DNA from: UBA3305 sp002373555
GTDB taxonomy: Bacteria > Bacillota > Clostridia > Lachnospirales > Lachnospiraceae
Length of the DNA stretch: 20,339 nt
Assembly: GCA_946612455.1 (NCBI GenBank)
Contig: CAMOER010000042.1
Location: forward strand, 1 to 20,339
Direction: 5' to 3'
Positions 13,561 to 20,339 of the stretch are shown in pieces. A model generated the notes under the pieces. It had not been told where the DNA came from. It did not search any database and saw nothing but the letters and a program-made list of their open reading frames with translations. The translations under genes were made by a program, and so were the position numbers. The stretch's first letter is position 1; the number at the start of each line of letters is the position of its first letter.

Positions 13561-14772
13561 ATGACAAAGATAGATGTTATTTCCGGTTTCCTGGGCGCCG
13601 GCAAGACCACGCTGATCAGCAAGCTCTTAAAGGAAGCACTGAGCGGTGAGCAGGTCGTCCTGATCGAAAATGAATTCGGCGAGATCGGTATCGACGGCGG
13701 TTTCTTAAAGGAAGCCGGCGTGGAAATCAAAGAAATGAATTCCGGCTGCATCTGCTGCACGCTGGTCGGAGATTTTGAAACGTCCCTGAAGGAAGTCCTT
13801 TCGACCTATCATCCGGACAGGATCATCATCGAGCCTTCGGGCGTCGGCAAGCTTTCGGATGTTATCGTTGCGGTGAACAATGCCGTAGCGGGAACGGACG
13901 CGGTGCTCGGAAGCCCGGTCACCGTTGTGGACGCCATGAAGTGCAAAATGTATATGAAGAATTTCGGTGAGTTCTTCAACAATCAGATCGAGACCGCGAA
14001 GGCTGTGATCCTGAGCCGTACCGGCAAATGCTCCGAAGCGAAACTGGCGGAAGCGGTCGAGCTGATCCGAAGCCTGAATCCCTCTGCAGATCTGATCACA
14101 ACGGACTGGGAGAAGATCTCCGGCGCGCAGATCCTGGAGACGATGGAGAATGCCGAGAAATTCGAGGAGGCTGCGCTTCGCGAACTCCTGGAAGAGCATC
14201 TGAAGGAAGCGGAAGAGCACGAACACGAGCATCATCACCATCATCATGACGAGGATGAGGATGAGCACGAGCACCATCATCACCATCACGACGACGATGA
14301 TGACGAAGATGAGCACGAGCATCATCACCACCATCACGATGACGATGATGACGAAGATGAGCATGAGCACGAGCATCATCACCACCATCATGACGATGAT
14401 GATGACGAAGACGAACACGAGCATCACCATCACCATCATGAGCACCACGAGCATCATCATCACCATCACCACGGCCATCACCACGCTGACGATGTCTTCA
14501 CCAGCTGGGGCTTCGAGACGACCCGTTCCTTCACGAAGGAAGAGATCGAAGGCATCCTGAAAGCGCTCGGCGACGGCGACACCTACGGCACTGTACTGCG
14601 CGCCAAGGGCATGGTCCCCCAGACCGGCAGCGACAGATGGATCCATTTCGACATGGTCCCCGAAGAGACCGAAGTCAGAGACGGCGCACCCGATGTGACC
14701 GGAAAGCTGTGCGTGATCGGTGCGGATATCCATACCGATCAGCTTGCCGAGATTTTCGGAAAGAAAGCCTGA
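13561..14772 (+). CDS. G3E (CobW/COG0523) GTPase with long His-rich insertion, putative metallochaperone
   Basis: A 403-residue cytoplasmic GTPase of the G3E family, whose members use GTP hydrolysis to hand metal ions to target proteins. It has Walker A GFLGAGKTT (9-17), the ENEFGE segment (36-41), the metal-binding CxCC motif (Cys63, Cys65, Cys66) in NSGCICCTL, and EPSGVG (91-96). The guanine motif reads SRTG rather than NKxD. Residues 220-308 are almost entirely His, Asp and Glu, with about 49 histidines in repeated EHEHHHHHHDDDDDED-like units. A CobW C-terminal domain (about 311-403) follows. I chose ATG 13561 because AGGAGG (13547-13552) lies 8 bases upstream. The metal (Zn, Co, Ni or Fe) is not readable. 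A second G3E GTPase gene and the hydrogenase maturation operon follow. Confidence 0.9.
   Translation: MTKIDVISGFLGAGKTTLISKLLKEALSGEQVVLIENEFGEIGIDGGFLKEAGVEIKEMNSGCICCTLVGDFETSLKEVLSTYHPDRIIIEPSGVGKLSDVIVAVNNAVAGTDAVLGSPVTVVDAMKCKMYMKNFGEFFNNQIETAKAVILSRTGKCSEAKLAEAVELIRSLNPSADLITTDWEKISGAQILETMENAEKFEEAALRELLEEHLKEAEEHEHEHHHHHHDEDEDEHEHHHHHHDDDDDEDEHEHHHHHHDDDDDEDEHEHEHHHHHHDDDDDEDEHEHHHHHHEHHEHHHHHHHGHHHADDVFTSWGFETTRSFTKEEIEGILKALGDGDTYGTVLRAKGMVPQTGSDRWIHFDMVPEETEVRDGAPDVTGKLCVIGADIHTDQLAEIFGKKA
14218..14484 (+). repeat. In-gene repeats coding for the His/Asp/Glu tract
   Basis: Almost every codon is CAY, GAY or GAR, arranged as imperfect units of 14, 16, 16 and 18 codons (each a His-rich run followed by an Asp-rich run), then a terminal His-rich segment. 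The alternation of synonymous C and T keeps units from being identical, but unit number may vary by replication slippage or recombination. Confidence 0.85.
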
Positions 14773-14783
14773 TGCTTTTACAG

Positions 14784-14810
14784 GACCGGCTGGAATGACA
14801 GCCGGTCTTT
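14784..14810 (+). terminator. Hairpin between the two G3E GTPase genes
   Basis: GACCGGCTG (14784-14792) pairs perfectly with CAGCCGGTC (14799-14807) around a 6-base loop, followed by only TTT. It probably lowers, but does not stop, transcription into the second gene. Confidence 0.5.
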
Positions 14811-14828
14811 ACAGAAAGGACGGAAACT

Positions 14829-15767
14829 ATGCAGAAGCCTGAAATTCCCGTATTCCTGATCACGGGTTTTCTGGAAAGCGGAAAGACGACATTTCTCTCC
14901 CAGACGATCGGAGAGGATTATTTCAAGATCGACGGAAATACGCTGCTCCTTCTCTGCGAAGAAGGCGTGGAGGAATATGACCCGAATCTCCTGGCCTGGA
15001 GCCGTACAAAACTCGAGGTGATCGAGGAGCAGGAAGAGCTGACGCCGGTGCACATGGAAGAACTCCGGAAGAAGCATAAAGCCGAACGTGTCATCATCGA
15101 GTACAACGGCGTGTGGGATCCCCGGGATCTGCAGCTGCCGGAACACTGGTTCCTGCACCAGCAGCTGATGCTGGTGGACGGTTCGACCTTCGACACGTAC
15201 TATATGAACATGAAATCTGTCTTCGGAAACAATGCGAGAAACTCCGAAGTCATCATGGTCAACCGCTGCAGCAAGGACATGGATCTTGCGCGGATCAAGC
15301 GGATCTTCCGCGGCGTGAACCAGCAGGCGGAGATCGTATTCGAGGATGACGAGGGCGAGCTGGATGCCTTCATCGAGGAGGATCTTCCCTTTGATCTGAA
15401 CGCGGAGATCATCGACCTCCCGGCGACGGCTTACGGGATCTGGTTCCTGGATGCCGCCGAGCATCCCGAAAGATATGACGGCAAGAAGGTGCGTTTCACC
15501 GCCATGATCCACAAGGAACCCGGGCTTCCGAAGGACGCCTTTGTTCCGGGCAGGATGGCGATGAACTGCTGCGAGGCGGACATGATCTTCCTGGGATATC
15601 TGTGCAGGAGCACGGAAGCGCCGAAGTGGAAAGAAGGTACCTGGGCGAGCCTGACGGTCTATATCCGGAAGGAATTCGTGGAAGCATACGGCGAAGACGG
15701 CCCGGTGATGTATGCGATCAAGATCGAGCCTGCGCAGCCGATCAAAGAGCCGGTCAGCTTTGTATAA
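14829..15767 (+). CDS. G3E-family GTPase with C-terminal Cys-Cys domain (DUF1980/TIGR03943-like)
   Basis: A 312-residue cytoplasmic protein. The N-terminal part is a G3E GTPase with Walker A GFLESGKTT (13-21), an EYNGVWDP segment (91-98) where the family has EPSG, and VNRCSKD (144-150) as probable guanine-specificity region. Unlike its neighbour it lacks the CxCC motif. From about residue 200 the protein resembles the C-terminal domain of the TIGR03943/DUF1980 permease-partner family: FVPGRMAMNCCEADMIFLGYLC, with Cys247-Cys248 likely to bind metal. ATG 14829 follows AAAGGA with 8-base spacing. A strong terminator follows. It is the second metal-handling GTPase in a row, which suggests a shared role in metal allocation; the target is unknown. 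Confidence 0.8.
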   Translation: MQKPEIPVFLITGFLESGKTTFLSQTIGEDYFKIDGNTLLLLCEEGVEEYDPNLLAWSRTKLEVIEEQEELTPVHMEELRKKHKAERVIIEYNGVWDPRDLQLPEHWFLHQQLMLVDGSTFDTYYMNMKSVFGNNARNSEVIMVNRCSKDMDLARIKRIFRGVNQQAEIVFEDDEGELDAFIEEDLPFDLNAEIIDLPATAYGIWFLDAAEHPERYDGKKVRFTAMIHKEPGLPKDAFVPGRMAMNCCEADMIFLGYLCRSTEAPKWKEGTWASLTVYIRKEFVEAYGEDGPVMYAIKIEPAQPIKEPVSFV

Positions 15768-15781
15768 AACAGGATACTATG

Positions 15782-15819
15782 AAAACGGACAGAGGGAATA
15801 CGGCTTCTGTCCGTTTTTT
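15782..15819 (+). terminator. Intrinsic terminator after the second G3E GTPase gene
   Basis: AAAACGGACAG (15782-15792) pairs with CTGTCCGTTTT (15807-15817), followed by further T. It separates the GTPase unit from the hydrogenase maturation operon. Confidence 0.85.
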
Positions 15820-15842
15820 GTGCAGGGAAAACGATTCTGATA

Positions 15843-15871
15843 TTGACAAAAAAGTAACGTCATTGTATAGT
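15843..15871 (+). promoter_or_regulatory. Near-consensus sigma-A promoter of the hydrogenase maturation operon
   Basis: A perfect TTGACA (15843-15848) and TATAGT (15866-15871, five of six) are separated by exactly 17 bases. This is the best promoter in the window. Transcription would begin near 15878, giving a leader of about 200 nt before the first gene. Confidence 0.85.
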
Positions 15872-15877
15872 GTGGAA

Positions 15878-16027
15878 AGACCTGATGGGAAGCGGATCAT
15901 CCGCTGATGGCAAGGTTCCGAATATGCACTGATTCTGCCGCACGGGAAGGGATGCCTGACCGGGACGGAAGTGTCGGTATCTTTACACCGGATCATACTG
16001 CCATGCCCTCAGGGCATGGCTTTTTTC
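15878..16027 (+). ncRNA. Candidate riboswitch/attenuator leader of the hydrogenase maturation operon
   Basis: The leader between the promoter and the first gene holds a short hairpin AGCGG/CCGCT (15891-15905), a possible closing helix ATGGCA (15907-15912) with TGCCAT (15999-16004), an inner helix TTCCG (15916-15920) with CGGAA (15966-15970), and CGGT (15975-15978) with ACCG (15987-15990). The closing helix shares five bases with the 5' arm of the terminator at 16000-16026, so the two structures would exclude each other, as in many transcriptional riboswitches. I could not match it to a class I know (cobalamin, TPP, SAM, Moco, fluoride, c-di-GMP, NiCo and T-box patterns were considered). The ligand is unknown and the fold was made by eye. 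Confidence 0.5.
16000..16026 (+). terminator. Strong intrinsic terminator inside the operon leader
   Basis: A perfect 9-bp stem, GCCATGCCC (16000-16008) with GGGCATGGC (16012-16020), has a TCA loop and is followed by TTTTTT. It lies between the near-consensus promoter and the first gene of the maturation operon, so expression requires read-through or regulated antitermination. Confidence 0.9.
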
Positions 16028-16076
16028 ATGCGGTCGGGACGAAAGGAACGTCCCCCTGTCCGGAAGGAGGACTTTC

Positions 16077-16328
16077 ATGGAAAACAGAGTTGCGGTCATC
16101 AGTATGATCGTCGGGAAGAACGGAGATACGGAGGCCCTGAACAATATTCTGCACGATTACGGGCCGTATATTGTCGGACGGATGGGCATTCCGTACAGGA
16201 AGAGGAACATCAACATCATCAGCGTCGTCATTGATGCGCCGCAGAATGAGATCGCCTCTCTTTCGGGAAAGATCGGAAATCTGCAGGACGTCAATGTGAA
16301 GACGGCCTATTCGAATGTGCAGGACTGA
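16077..16328 (+). CDS. Iron-only hydrogenase system regulator (TM1266 family)
   Basis: An 83-residue protein of the TM1266/TIGR03959 family, small ACT/ferredoxin-fold proteins found next to [FeFe]-hydrogenase maturation genes and presumed to regulate them; their mechanism is not established. The family pattern is clear: RVAVISMIVG at the start, LNNILHDYGPYIVGRMGIPY, then INIISVVIDAPQNEIASLSGKIG. The domain has no obvious DNA-binding part of its own. ATG 16077 follows AAGGAGG. It is the first gene of the operon, downstream of a leader terminator, and its stop is followed after one base by the hydE start, so translation of the two is tightly coupled. Confidence 0.9.
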   Translation: MENRVAVISMIVGKNGDTEALNNILHDYGPYIVGRMGIPYRKRNINIISVVIDAPQNEIASLSGKIGNLQDVNVKTAYSNVQD

Positions 16329-16329
16329 T

Positions 16330-17385
16330 ATGGACCGGCTCAGCAGTATCGCCGGCAGGCTGATTTCCGAACACAGCCTGACGACGGAGGAATATGCTTT
16401 TCTGATCGAAAACAGAACGCCGGAGATCACGGAGCTGCTGAAGGAAGCCGCAGTCAGGCTGCGGAAAGAGATCTACGGCAATGCCGTTTTCACCCGCGGG
16501 CTGATCGAGATCAGCAATATCTGCCGGAATGACTGCCTGTACTGCGGGATCCGGAAAAGCAACCGGAACTGCGACAGGTACCGTCTCAGCCGCGAAGATA
16601 TCCTGCTGTGCGCGGACGAGGGCTATACACTCGGCTTCCGGACATTCGTCATGCAGGGCGGCGAAGATCCTTATTTTACGGATGATGTACTGGAAGATCT
16701 CGTCCGGGAGATCAAACGGAGGCATCCGGACTGCGCGGTAACATTGTCGATGGGCGAGAGGAGCCGCGAAAGCTACGAGAGACTGTACGCTGCCGGCGCG
16801 GACCGCTATCTGCTGCGGCATGAAACAGCGGATCCGGACCACTACAGAAAGCTTCATCCGCCGGCTATGTCGTATGAACACAGAATGCACTGTCTTGCGG
16901 AACTGAAGGACATCGGCTATCAGGTCGGCTGCGGCATGATGGTCGGTTCGCCGTACCAGACAGTGCGGAATCTGGCACAGGATCTGAAGTTCATCGAGAC
17001 TTTCAAACCGGATATGTGCGGGATCGGACCGTTCATCCCGCATAAGGATACGCCGTTTAGAGCCGAACCGGCGGGCACACTGGAACTGACCTGCTTCCTG
17101 CTTTCGGTGATCCGGCTGATCCATCCGCCGGTGCTGCTGCCGGCGACGACGGCGCTCGGGACGATCCATCCGCTGGGCAGAGAGAAGGGGATCCAGGCAG
17201 GCGCGAATGTTGTGATGCCGAATCTCTCCCCGGTATCCGTGCGGAAAAAGTACGAGCTGTACGACAACAAGATCTGTACAGGGGATGAATCCGCGCAGTG
17301 CAGGGGCTGCCTGAACCTGCGGATGGAATCGATCGGATACGAACTGGTGACGGACCGCGGGGATATCCGGAAAGAAGGCTTCTGA
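16330..17385 (+). CDS. hydE: [FeFe]-hydrogenase maturase HydE (radical SAM)
   Basis: HydE is a radical SAM enzyme that works with HydG and HydF in building the 2Fe subcluster, acting on the Cys-bound Fe(CO)2CN synthon made by HydG. The 351 residues show the cluster motif Cys65-x3-Cys69-x2-Cys72 in ICRNDCLYCG, then MQGGEDP, TLSMGE, LRHETADP, VGCGMMVG, IGPFIPH and GTIHPLG, all typical of HydE. A second, family-variable cluster site CX7CX2C (Cys316, Cys324, Cys327) is present near the C-terminus. I chose ATG 16330, one base after the regulator stop; the in-frame ATG at 16315 would overlap the regulator. A weak AGGA at 16321-16324 fits coupled translation. hydG follows after 121 bases. Confidence 0.93.
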   Translation: MDRLSSIAGRLISEHSLTTEEYAFLIENRTPEITELLKEAAVRLRKEIYGNAVFTRGLIEISNICRNDCLYCGIRKSNRNCDRYRLSREDILLCADEGYTLGFRTFVMQGGEDPYFTDDVLEDLVREIKRRHPDCAVTLSMGERSRESYERLYAAGADRYLLRHETADPDHYRKLHPPAMSYEHRMHCLAELKDIGYQVGCGMMVGSPYQTVRNLAQDLKFIETFKPDMCGIGPFIPHKDTPFRAEPAGTLELTCFLLSVIRLIHPPVLLPATTALGTIHPLGREKGIQAGANVVMPNLSPVSVRKKYELYDNKICTGDESAQCRGCLNLRMESIGYELVTDRGDIRKEGF

Positions 17386-17506
17386 GGTTCAAAGCCACGC
17401 AGAAAACAGAATGCGATTATCTTCCTGACAGGATAGCGAAAAAGAAGAATACCTGCACGGGGCCGGCGTCTGCCTGCACCGCGCATGAGATAGAAAGGAA
17501 ACCAAC
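17386..17506. other. 121-base gap between hydE and hydG
   Basis: No gene, promoter or U-tracted terminator was recognised. It ends with an AAGGA ribosome binding site (17495-17499) for hydG. It is longer than the other gaps of the operon apart from the leader. Confidence 0.4.
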
Positions 17507-18955
17507 ATGTATAAATATGATCCCAAATCGCTCATTGCCGATGAATTCATCAATGATGAGGAGATCAAAGCGACACTGGCCTATGCCGAGGCCAACAAGA
17601 ACAACTTCGAACTGATCGATGCCATCCTGGAGAAGGCCCGTCCCGGGAATCTGCAGGCAGCTGAGCACGGCACAGCGCTCACCCACAGGGAAGCTTCCGT
17701 TCTGCTTGCCTGCGAGGATCCGGAGCGTATCCAGCGTATGTTCGAGATCGCCGGCGAGATCAAGCAGGCCTATTACGGCAACCGCATCGTTCTCTTTGCG
17801 CCGCTCTATCTTTCCAACTACTGCGTGAACGGATGTCTTTACTGTCCTTATCATGCGAAGAACAAGACGATCCCGAGAAAGAAGCTGACCCAGGAAGAGA
17901 TCCGTCAGGAAGTCATTGCGCTGCAGGATATGGGCCACAAGAGACTGGCGCTGGAAGCCGGCGAGGATCCGGTCAACAACCCGATCGAGTATATCCTGGA
18001 ATGCATTCACACCATTTACGGCGTGCATCACAAGAACGGCGACATTCGCAGAGTCAACGTGAATATCGCTGCTACGACCGTGGAGAATTACAGAAAGCTC
18101 AAGGAAGCCGGCATCGGCACCTACATCCTGTTCCAGGAAACGTATCACAAAGACAGCTATCTGCATCTGCATCCCACGGGACCGAAGCACAATTACAATT
18201 ATCATACGGAAGCCATGGACCGTGCGATGGAGGGCGGCATCGATGATGTCGGTCTCGGCGTTCTGTTCGGCCTGGAGCTTTACAAATATGAGTTTGCCGG
18301 CCTGATCATGCACGCAGAGCATCTGGAAGCCGTGCACGGCGTTGGTCCGCATACGATCAGCGTTCCCCGCGTAAAGCGTGCGGATGATATCGATCCCAAC
18401 GAGTTCGACGGCGGCATCGATGACGAAACCTTTGAAAAGATCATTGCATGTATCCGTCTGGCGGTCCCTTATACGGGCATGATCATTTCGACCAGAGAGA
18501 GCCAGCAGGTCAGAGAGAAAGCGCTGAAGATGGGCATCTCCCAGATCAGTGGCGGCTCCAGGACTTCTGTCGGCGGCTATGCGGAAGAAGAGCGTCCGAC
18601 CGATACCGAGCAGTTCGATGTCAGCGATCAGAGAACGCTGGATGAAGTCATTCGCTGGCTGATGGAGAATGATCATGTGCCGTCATTCTGCACGGCGTGC
18701 TACAGAGAAGGCCGCACCGGCGACCGGTTCATGAGCCTCTGTAAGAGCGGCCAGATCCTGAACTGCTGCCATCCGAACGCGCTGATGACGCTGGCGGAGT
18801 TCCTGGTGGACTATGCGTCGCCGAAGACAAAAGAGATCGGCTGGGAGCTCATCAAGAAAGAGCTTGAGAAGATTCCGAAGGAGAAGGTCAGAGAGATCTG
18901 CGCACAGCATATCGAAGAGATCCGTACTTCCAACAGCAGGGATTTCAGGTTCTGA
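17507..18955 (+). CDS. hydG: [FeFe]-hydrogenase maturase HydG (radical SAM tyrosine lyase)
   Basis: HydG cleaves tyrosine to p-cresol and dehydroglycine, giving the CO and CN- ligands and the Fe(CO)2CN unit of the H-cluster. The 482-residue length is normal. The N-terminal radical SAM motif is Cys106-x3-Cys110-x2-Cys113 in NYCVNGCLYCPYH, and the C-terminal CX2CX22C motif (Cys395, Cys398, Cys421) for the auxiliary cluster with its dangler iron is intact in FCTACYREG...NCC. Other family segments include LEAGEDP, ILFQETYHKDSY, GVLFGLELYKYEF and ISGGSRTSVGGY. ATG 17507 has AAGGA 7 bases upstream. It lies between hydE and hydF in a complete maturation set. Confidence 0.96.
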   Translation: MYKYDPKSLIADEFINDEEIKATLAYAEANKNNFELIDAILEKARPGNLQAAEHGTALTHREASVLLACEDPERIQRMFEIAGEIKQAYYGNRIVLFAPLYLSNYCVNGCLYCPYHAKNKTIPRKKLTQEEIRQEVIALQDMGHKRLALEAGEDPVNNPIEYILECIHTIYGVHHKNGDIRRVNVNIAATTVENYRKLKEAGIGTYILFQETYHKDSYLHLHPTGPKHNYNYHTEAMDRAMEGGIDDVGLGVLFGLELYKYEFAGLIMHAEHLEAVHGVGPHTISVPRVKRADDIDPNEFDGGIDDETFEKIIACIRLAVPYTGMIISTRESQQVREKALKMGISQISGGSRTSVGGYAEEERPTDTEQFDVSDQRTLDEVIRWLMENDHVPSFCTACYREGRTGDRFMSLCKSGQILNCCHPNALMTLAEFLVDYASPKTKEIGWELIKKELEKIPKEKVREICAQHIEEIRTSNSRDFRF

Positions 18956-18987
18956 TCGAAAACAGCTTAAGAAAAGAGTATTGATGG

Positions 18988-19016
18988 ATTCCCGGGATCT
19001 TCTTCCCGGGAATTTC
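18988..19016 (+). terminator. Hairpin between hydG and hydF
   Basis: ATTCCCGGG (18988-18996) pairs perfectly with CCCGGGAAT (19005-19013) around an 8-base loop, followed by TTCTG. With such a weak U tract it may adjust hydF levels or RNA stability rather than end the transcript. Confidence 0.5.
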
Positions 19017-19033
19017 TGAAACGGAGGTCATCT

Positions 19034-20269
19034 ATGGGACTGAATGATACACCTTCCGCCGAACGTCTTCACATCGGCTTTTTCGGCCTGATGAACGTCG
19101 GGAAATCCAGCCTGATCAATGCTGTCACGAACCAGCAGCTTTCACTTGTCTCCGACATTCCCGGGACCACCACGGATCCGGTGCATAAGACCATGGAGCT
19201 GCTTCCGCTGGGCCCGGTCGTCATCATCGACACCGCCGGCATCGATGATACCGGAACGCTCGGTGAGATGCGGGCGGAGCGAGCGAAGAAGGTACTGGAG
19301 CAGACGGATATCGCAGTGCTCGTGACGGAAGCCGGAAGAGCGCTGCTGCCGGCGGAAGAGGAGCTGACCGGGCTGTTCAGGGAAAGAAACATCCGCTATA
19401 TCATTGCCTATAATAAGGATGATCCGGAAGGCCTGCAGAGAGACGGCGCTGCCGCTGTTGAAGATTTCACACCGGATGCGGAACACGGGATCTGTGTGAG
19501 TGCGCTGACCGGAAAGAACATCGATGCGCTGAAGGAGAAGCTCGGCGCATTTTCGAAACAGTGGGAAGAGAAAAAACGTGTGCTCGTGACGGATCTGCTC
19601 GCGCCGGATGATGTGACGATCCTGGTGATTCCGATCGATGAATCCGCCCCGAAGGGACGGCTCATTCTCCCGCAGCAGCAGGTGATGCGGGAACTGCTGG
19701 ATGCGCATATGAGCTTCCTGGCCTGCCAGCCGGAGGAGATCCCGCAGGTCCTTATGAGCCTTCGGAAAAAGCCCGGACTGGTGATCACGGATTCGCAGGC
19801 GTTCGGAAAAGTATCGAAGCTGGTGCCGGAGGAGATCACGCTGACATCGTTCTCGATCCTGTTCGCCCGCTATAAGGGCTCGCTGAAAACGCTTGTTGCA
19901 GGAGCGGCAGAGCTTTCAAAGCTGAAGGACGGAGACAGAGTGCTGATCTCTGAAGGCTGCACCCACCACAGACAGTGCAATGATATCGGCACCGTGAAGA
20001 TGCCCGGCTGGATCGAAGGCTTCTCGGGCGTGAAGCCCGAATTCGGATTTACGTCCGGCCACGGATTCCCGGAGGATCTCGCGGAATACAGACTGATCGT
20101 TCACTGCGGCGGCTGTATGCTGAATGAGCAGGAGATGAAGAGCAGGATGCAGGCGGCGAAGGCAGCCGGCGTGCCGATGGTGAATTACGGGATCGCGATC
20201 GCGCATATGCACGGGATCCTGAAACGGAGTCTCAAGCCGTTCCCGGATGTGCTGGAGATGATAGAATAA
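19034..20269 (+). CDS. hydF: [FeFe]-hydrogenase maturation GTPase/scaffold HydF
   Basis: HydF is the GTPase scaffold on which the 2Fe subcluster is assembled and from which it passes to apo-hydrogenase. The 411 residues show Walker A GLMNVGKS (18-25), the G2 region PGTTTDP, G3 DTAGIDD and the G4-type YNKDD in the N-terminal GTPase domain, a central dimerisation domain, and the C-terminal cluster motif Cys309-x-His311 ... His357-Cys358-x2-Cys361 (CTHHRQC and VHCGGCM), which fits the CxH-x44-53-HCxxC family pattern. ATG 19034 follows GGAGGT at 19023-19028. It is the last gene of the operon in the window and is followed by a terminator. The hydrogenase structural gene is not seen here. Confidence 0.95.
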   Translation: MGLNDTPSAERLHIGFFGLMNVGKSSLINAVTNQQLSLVSDIPGTTTDPVHKTMELLPLGPVVIIDTAGIDDTGTLGEMRAERAKKVLEQTDIAVLVTEAGRALLPAEEELTGLFRERNIRYIIAYNKDDPEGLQRDGAAAVEDFTPDAEHGICVSALTGKNIDALKEKLGAFSKQWEEKKRVLVTDLLAPDDVTILVIPIDESAPKGRLILPQQQVMRELLDAHMSFLACQPEEIPQVLMSLRKKPGLVITDSQAFGKVSKLVPEEITLTSFSILFARYKGSLKTLVAGAAELSKLKDGDRVLISEGCTHHRQCNDIGTVKMPGWIEGFSGVKPEFGFTSGHGFPEDLAEYRLIVHCGGCMLNEQEMKSRMQAAKAAGVPMVNYGIAIAHMHGILKRSLKPFPDVLEMIE

Positions 20270-20287
20270 GAGGAGATCAAAGGGACG

Positions 20288-20323
20288 GGCTGTCGCATCA
20301 GATGATGCGGCAGTCTTCTTTTA
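20288..20323 (+). terminator. Intrinsic terminator after hydF
   Basis: The arms 20288-20299 and 20304-20315 form a stem of about 12 bp with two G-U pairs and a 4-base loop, followed by TTCTTTT. It marks the end of the maturation operon, 19 bases after the hydF stop. Confidence 0.8.
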
Positions 20324-20339
20324 TGAGGTAAAAATCCGG

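Noticed and set aside
13705..14733. Minus-strand frame with a Val/Met/Leu-rich stretch resembling membrane segments
   Set aside because: The hydrophobic run is the reverse reading of the His/Asp codon repeats of the G3E GTPase and is not a real transmembrane protein.
15907..15998. Match of the leader to known riboswitches (cobalamin, Moco, fluoride, c-di-GMP, SAM, TPP, T-box)
   Set aside because: Short resemblances such as CTGATGG or GGAAGG were found, but none of the full conserved cores of these classes could be traced by eye.
15907..16107. Small open frame (66 codons) in the operon leader, possible leader peptide
   Set aside because: It has no ribosome binding site, runs through the terminator and overlaps the first gene; no run of regulatory codons was seen.
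17417..18676. Minus-strand frame of 419 codons
   Set aside because: It is antisense to hydG, whose identity is certain, and shows no domain pattern.

Overview
The window reads as a piece of chromosome from an anaerobic, fairly GC-rich Firmicute, most likely a Clostridia/Lachnospiraceae-type gut organism. This is inferred from strong AGGAGG-type ribosome binding sites, TTG and GTG starts, compact gene spacing, sigma-A-like promoters, and an [FeFe]-hydrogenase maturation set with the TM1266-type regulator. No rRNA, tRNA, CRISPR array, intact insertion sequence or phage gene was seen.

Positions 1-9.3 kb are a patchwork of small, mostly unlinked metabolic genes. They are an 80-residue unknown protein, an EstA/esterase-D type hydrolase, a convergent HD-domain phosphohydrolase, a shortened relic of the cobalamin gene cbiL overlapping a GH13 glycosidase, and a LysR regulator divergent from a UxaA-family sugar-acid dehydratase with a clear inverted repeat between them. 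An intergenic block of 42-bp repeats follows, then an HSL-type alpha/beta hydrolase, a pair of perfect hairpins and a MATE exporter. Positions 9.3-13.4 kb carry a hexapeptide acetyltransferase with an unusual C-terminal tail, a formate/nitrite-type channel, an orphan OmpR-type response regulator, a secreted SGNH-like hydrolase of AT-richer composition, and a family-6 hypoxanthine-DNA glycosylase.

Positions 13.5-20.3 kb form the most coherent block. Two G3E (CobW/COG0523) GTPases come first. One carries an approximately 89-residue His/Asp/Glu-rich insertion with about 49 histidines. The other lacks the CxCC motif and is joined to a C-terminal domain with a Cys-Cys pair. After a terminator comes a consensus-like promoter, then an approximately 200-nt leader with its own strong intrinsic terminator, then the TM1266-type regulator, hydE, hydG and hydF, ending at another terminator. 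HydE, HydG and HydF together build and deliver the 2Fe subcluster of the H-cluster of [FeFe]-hydrogenase. The hydrogenase itself is not in the window.

The observations most worth following are the terminator-bearing leader of the hydrogenase-maturation operon (possibly an undescribed riboswitch or attenuator), the His-rich metallochaperone-like GTPase beside it, the cbiL relic that looks like a clean in-frame deletion between two Gly-Asp-Pro motifs, and the repeat block at 6.4-6.7 kb.
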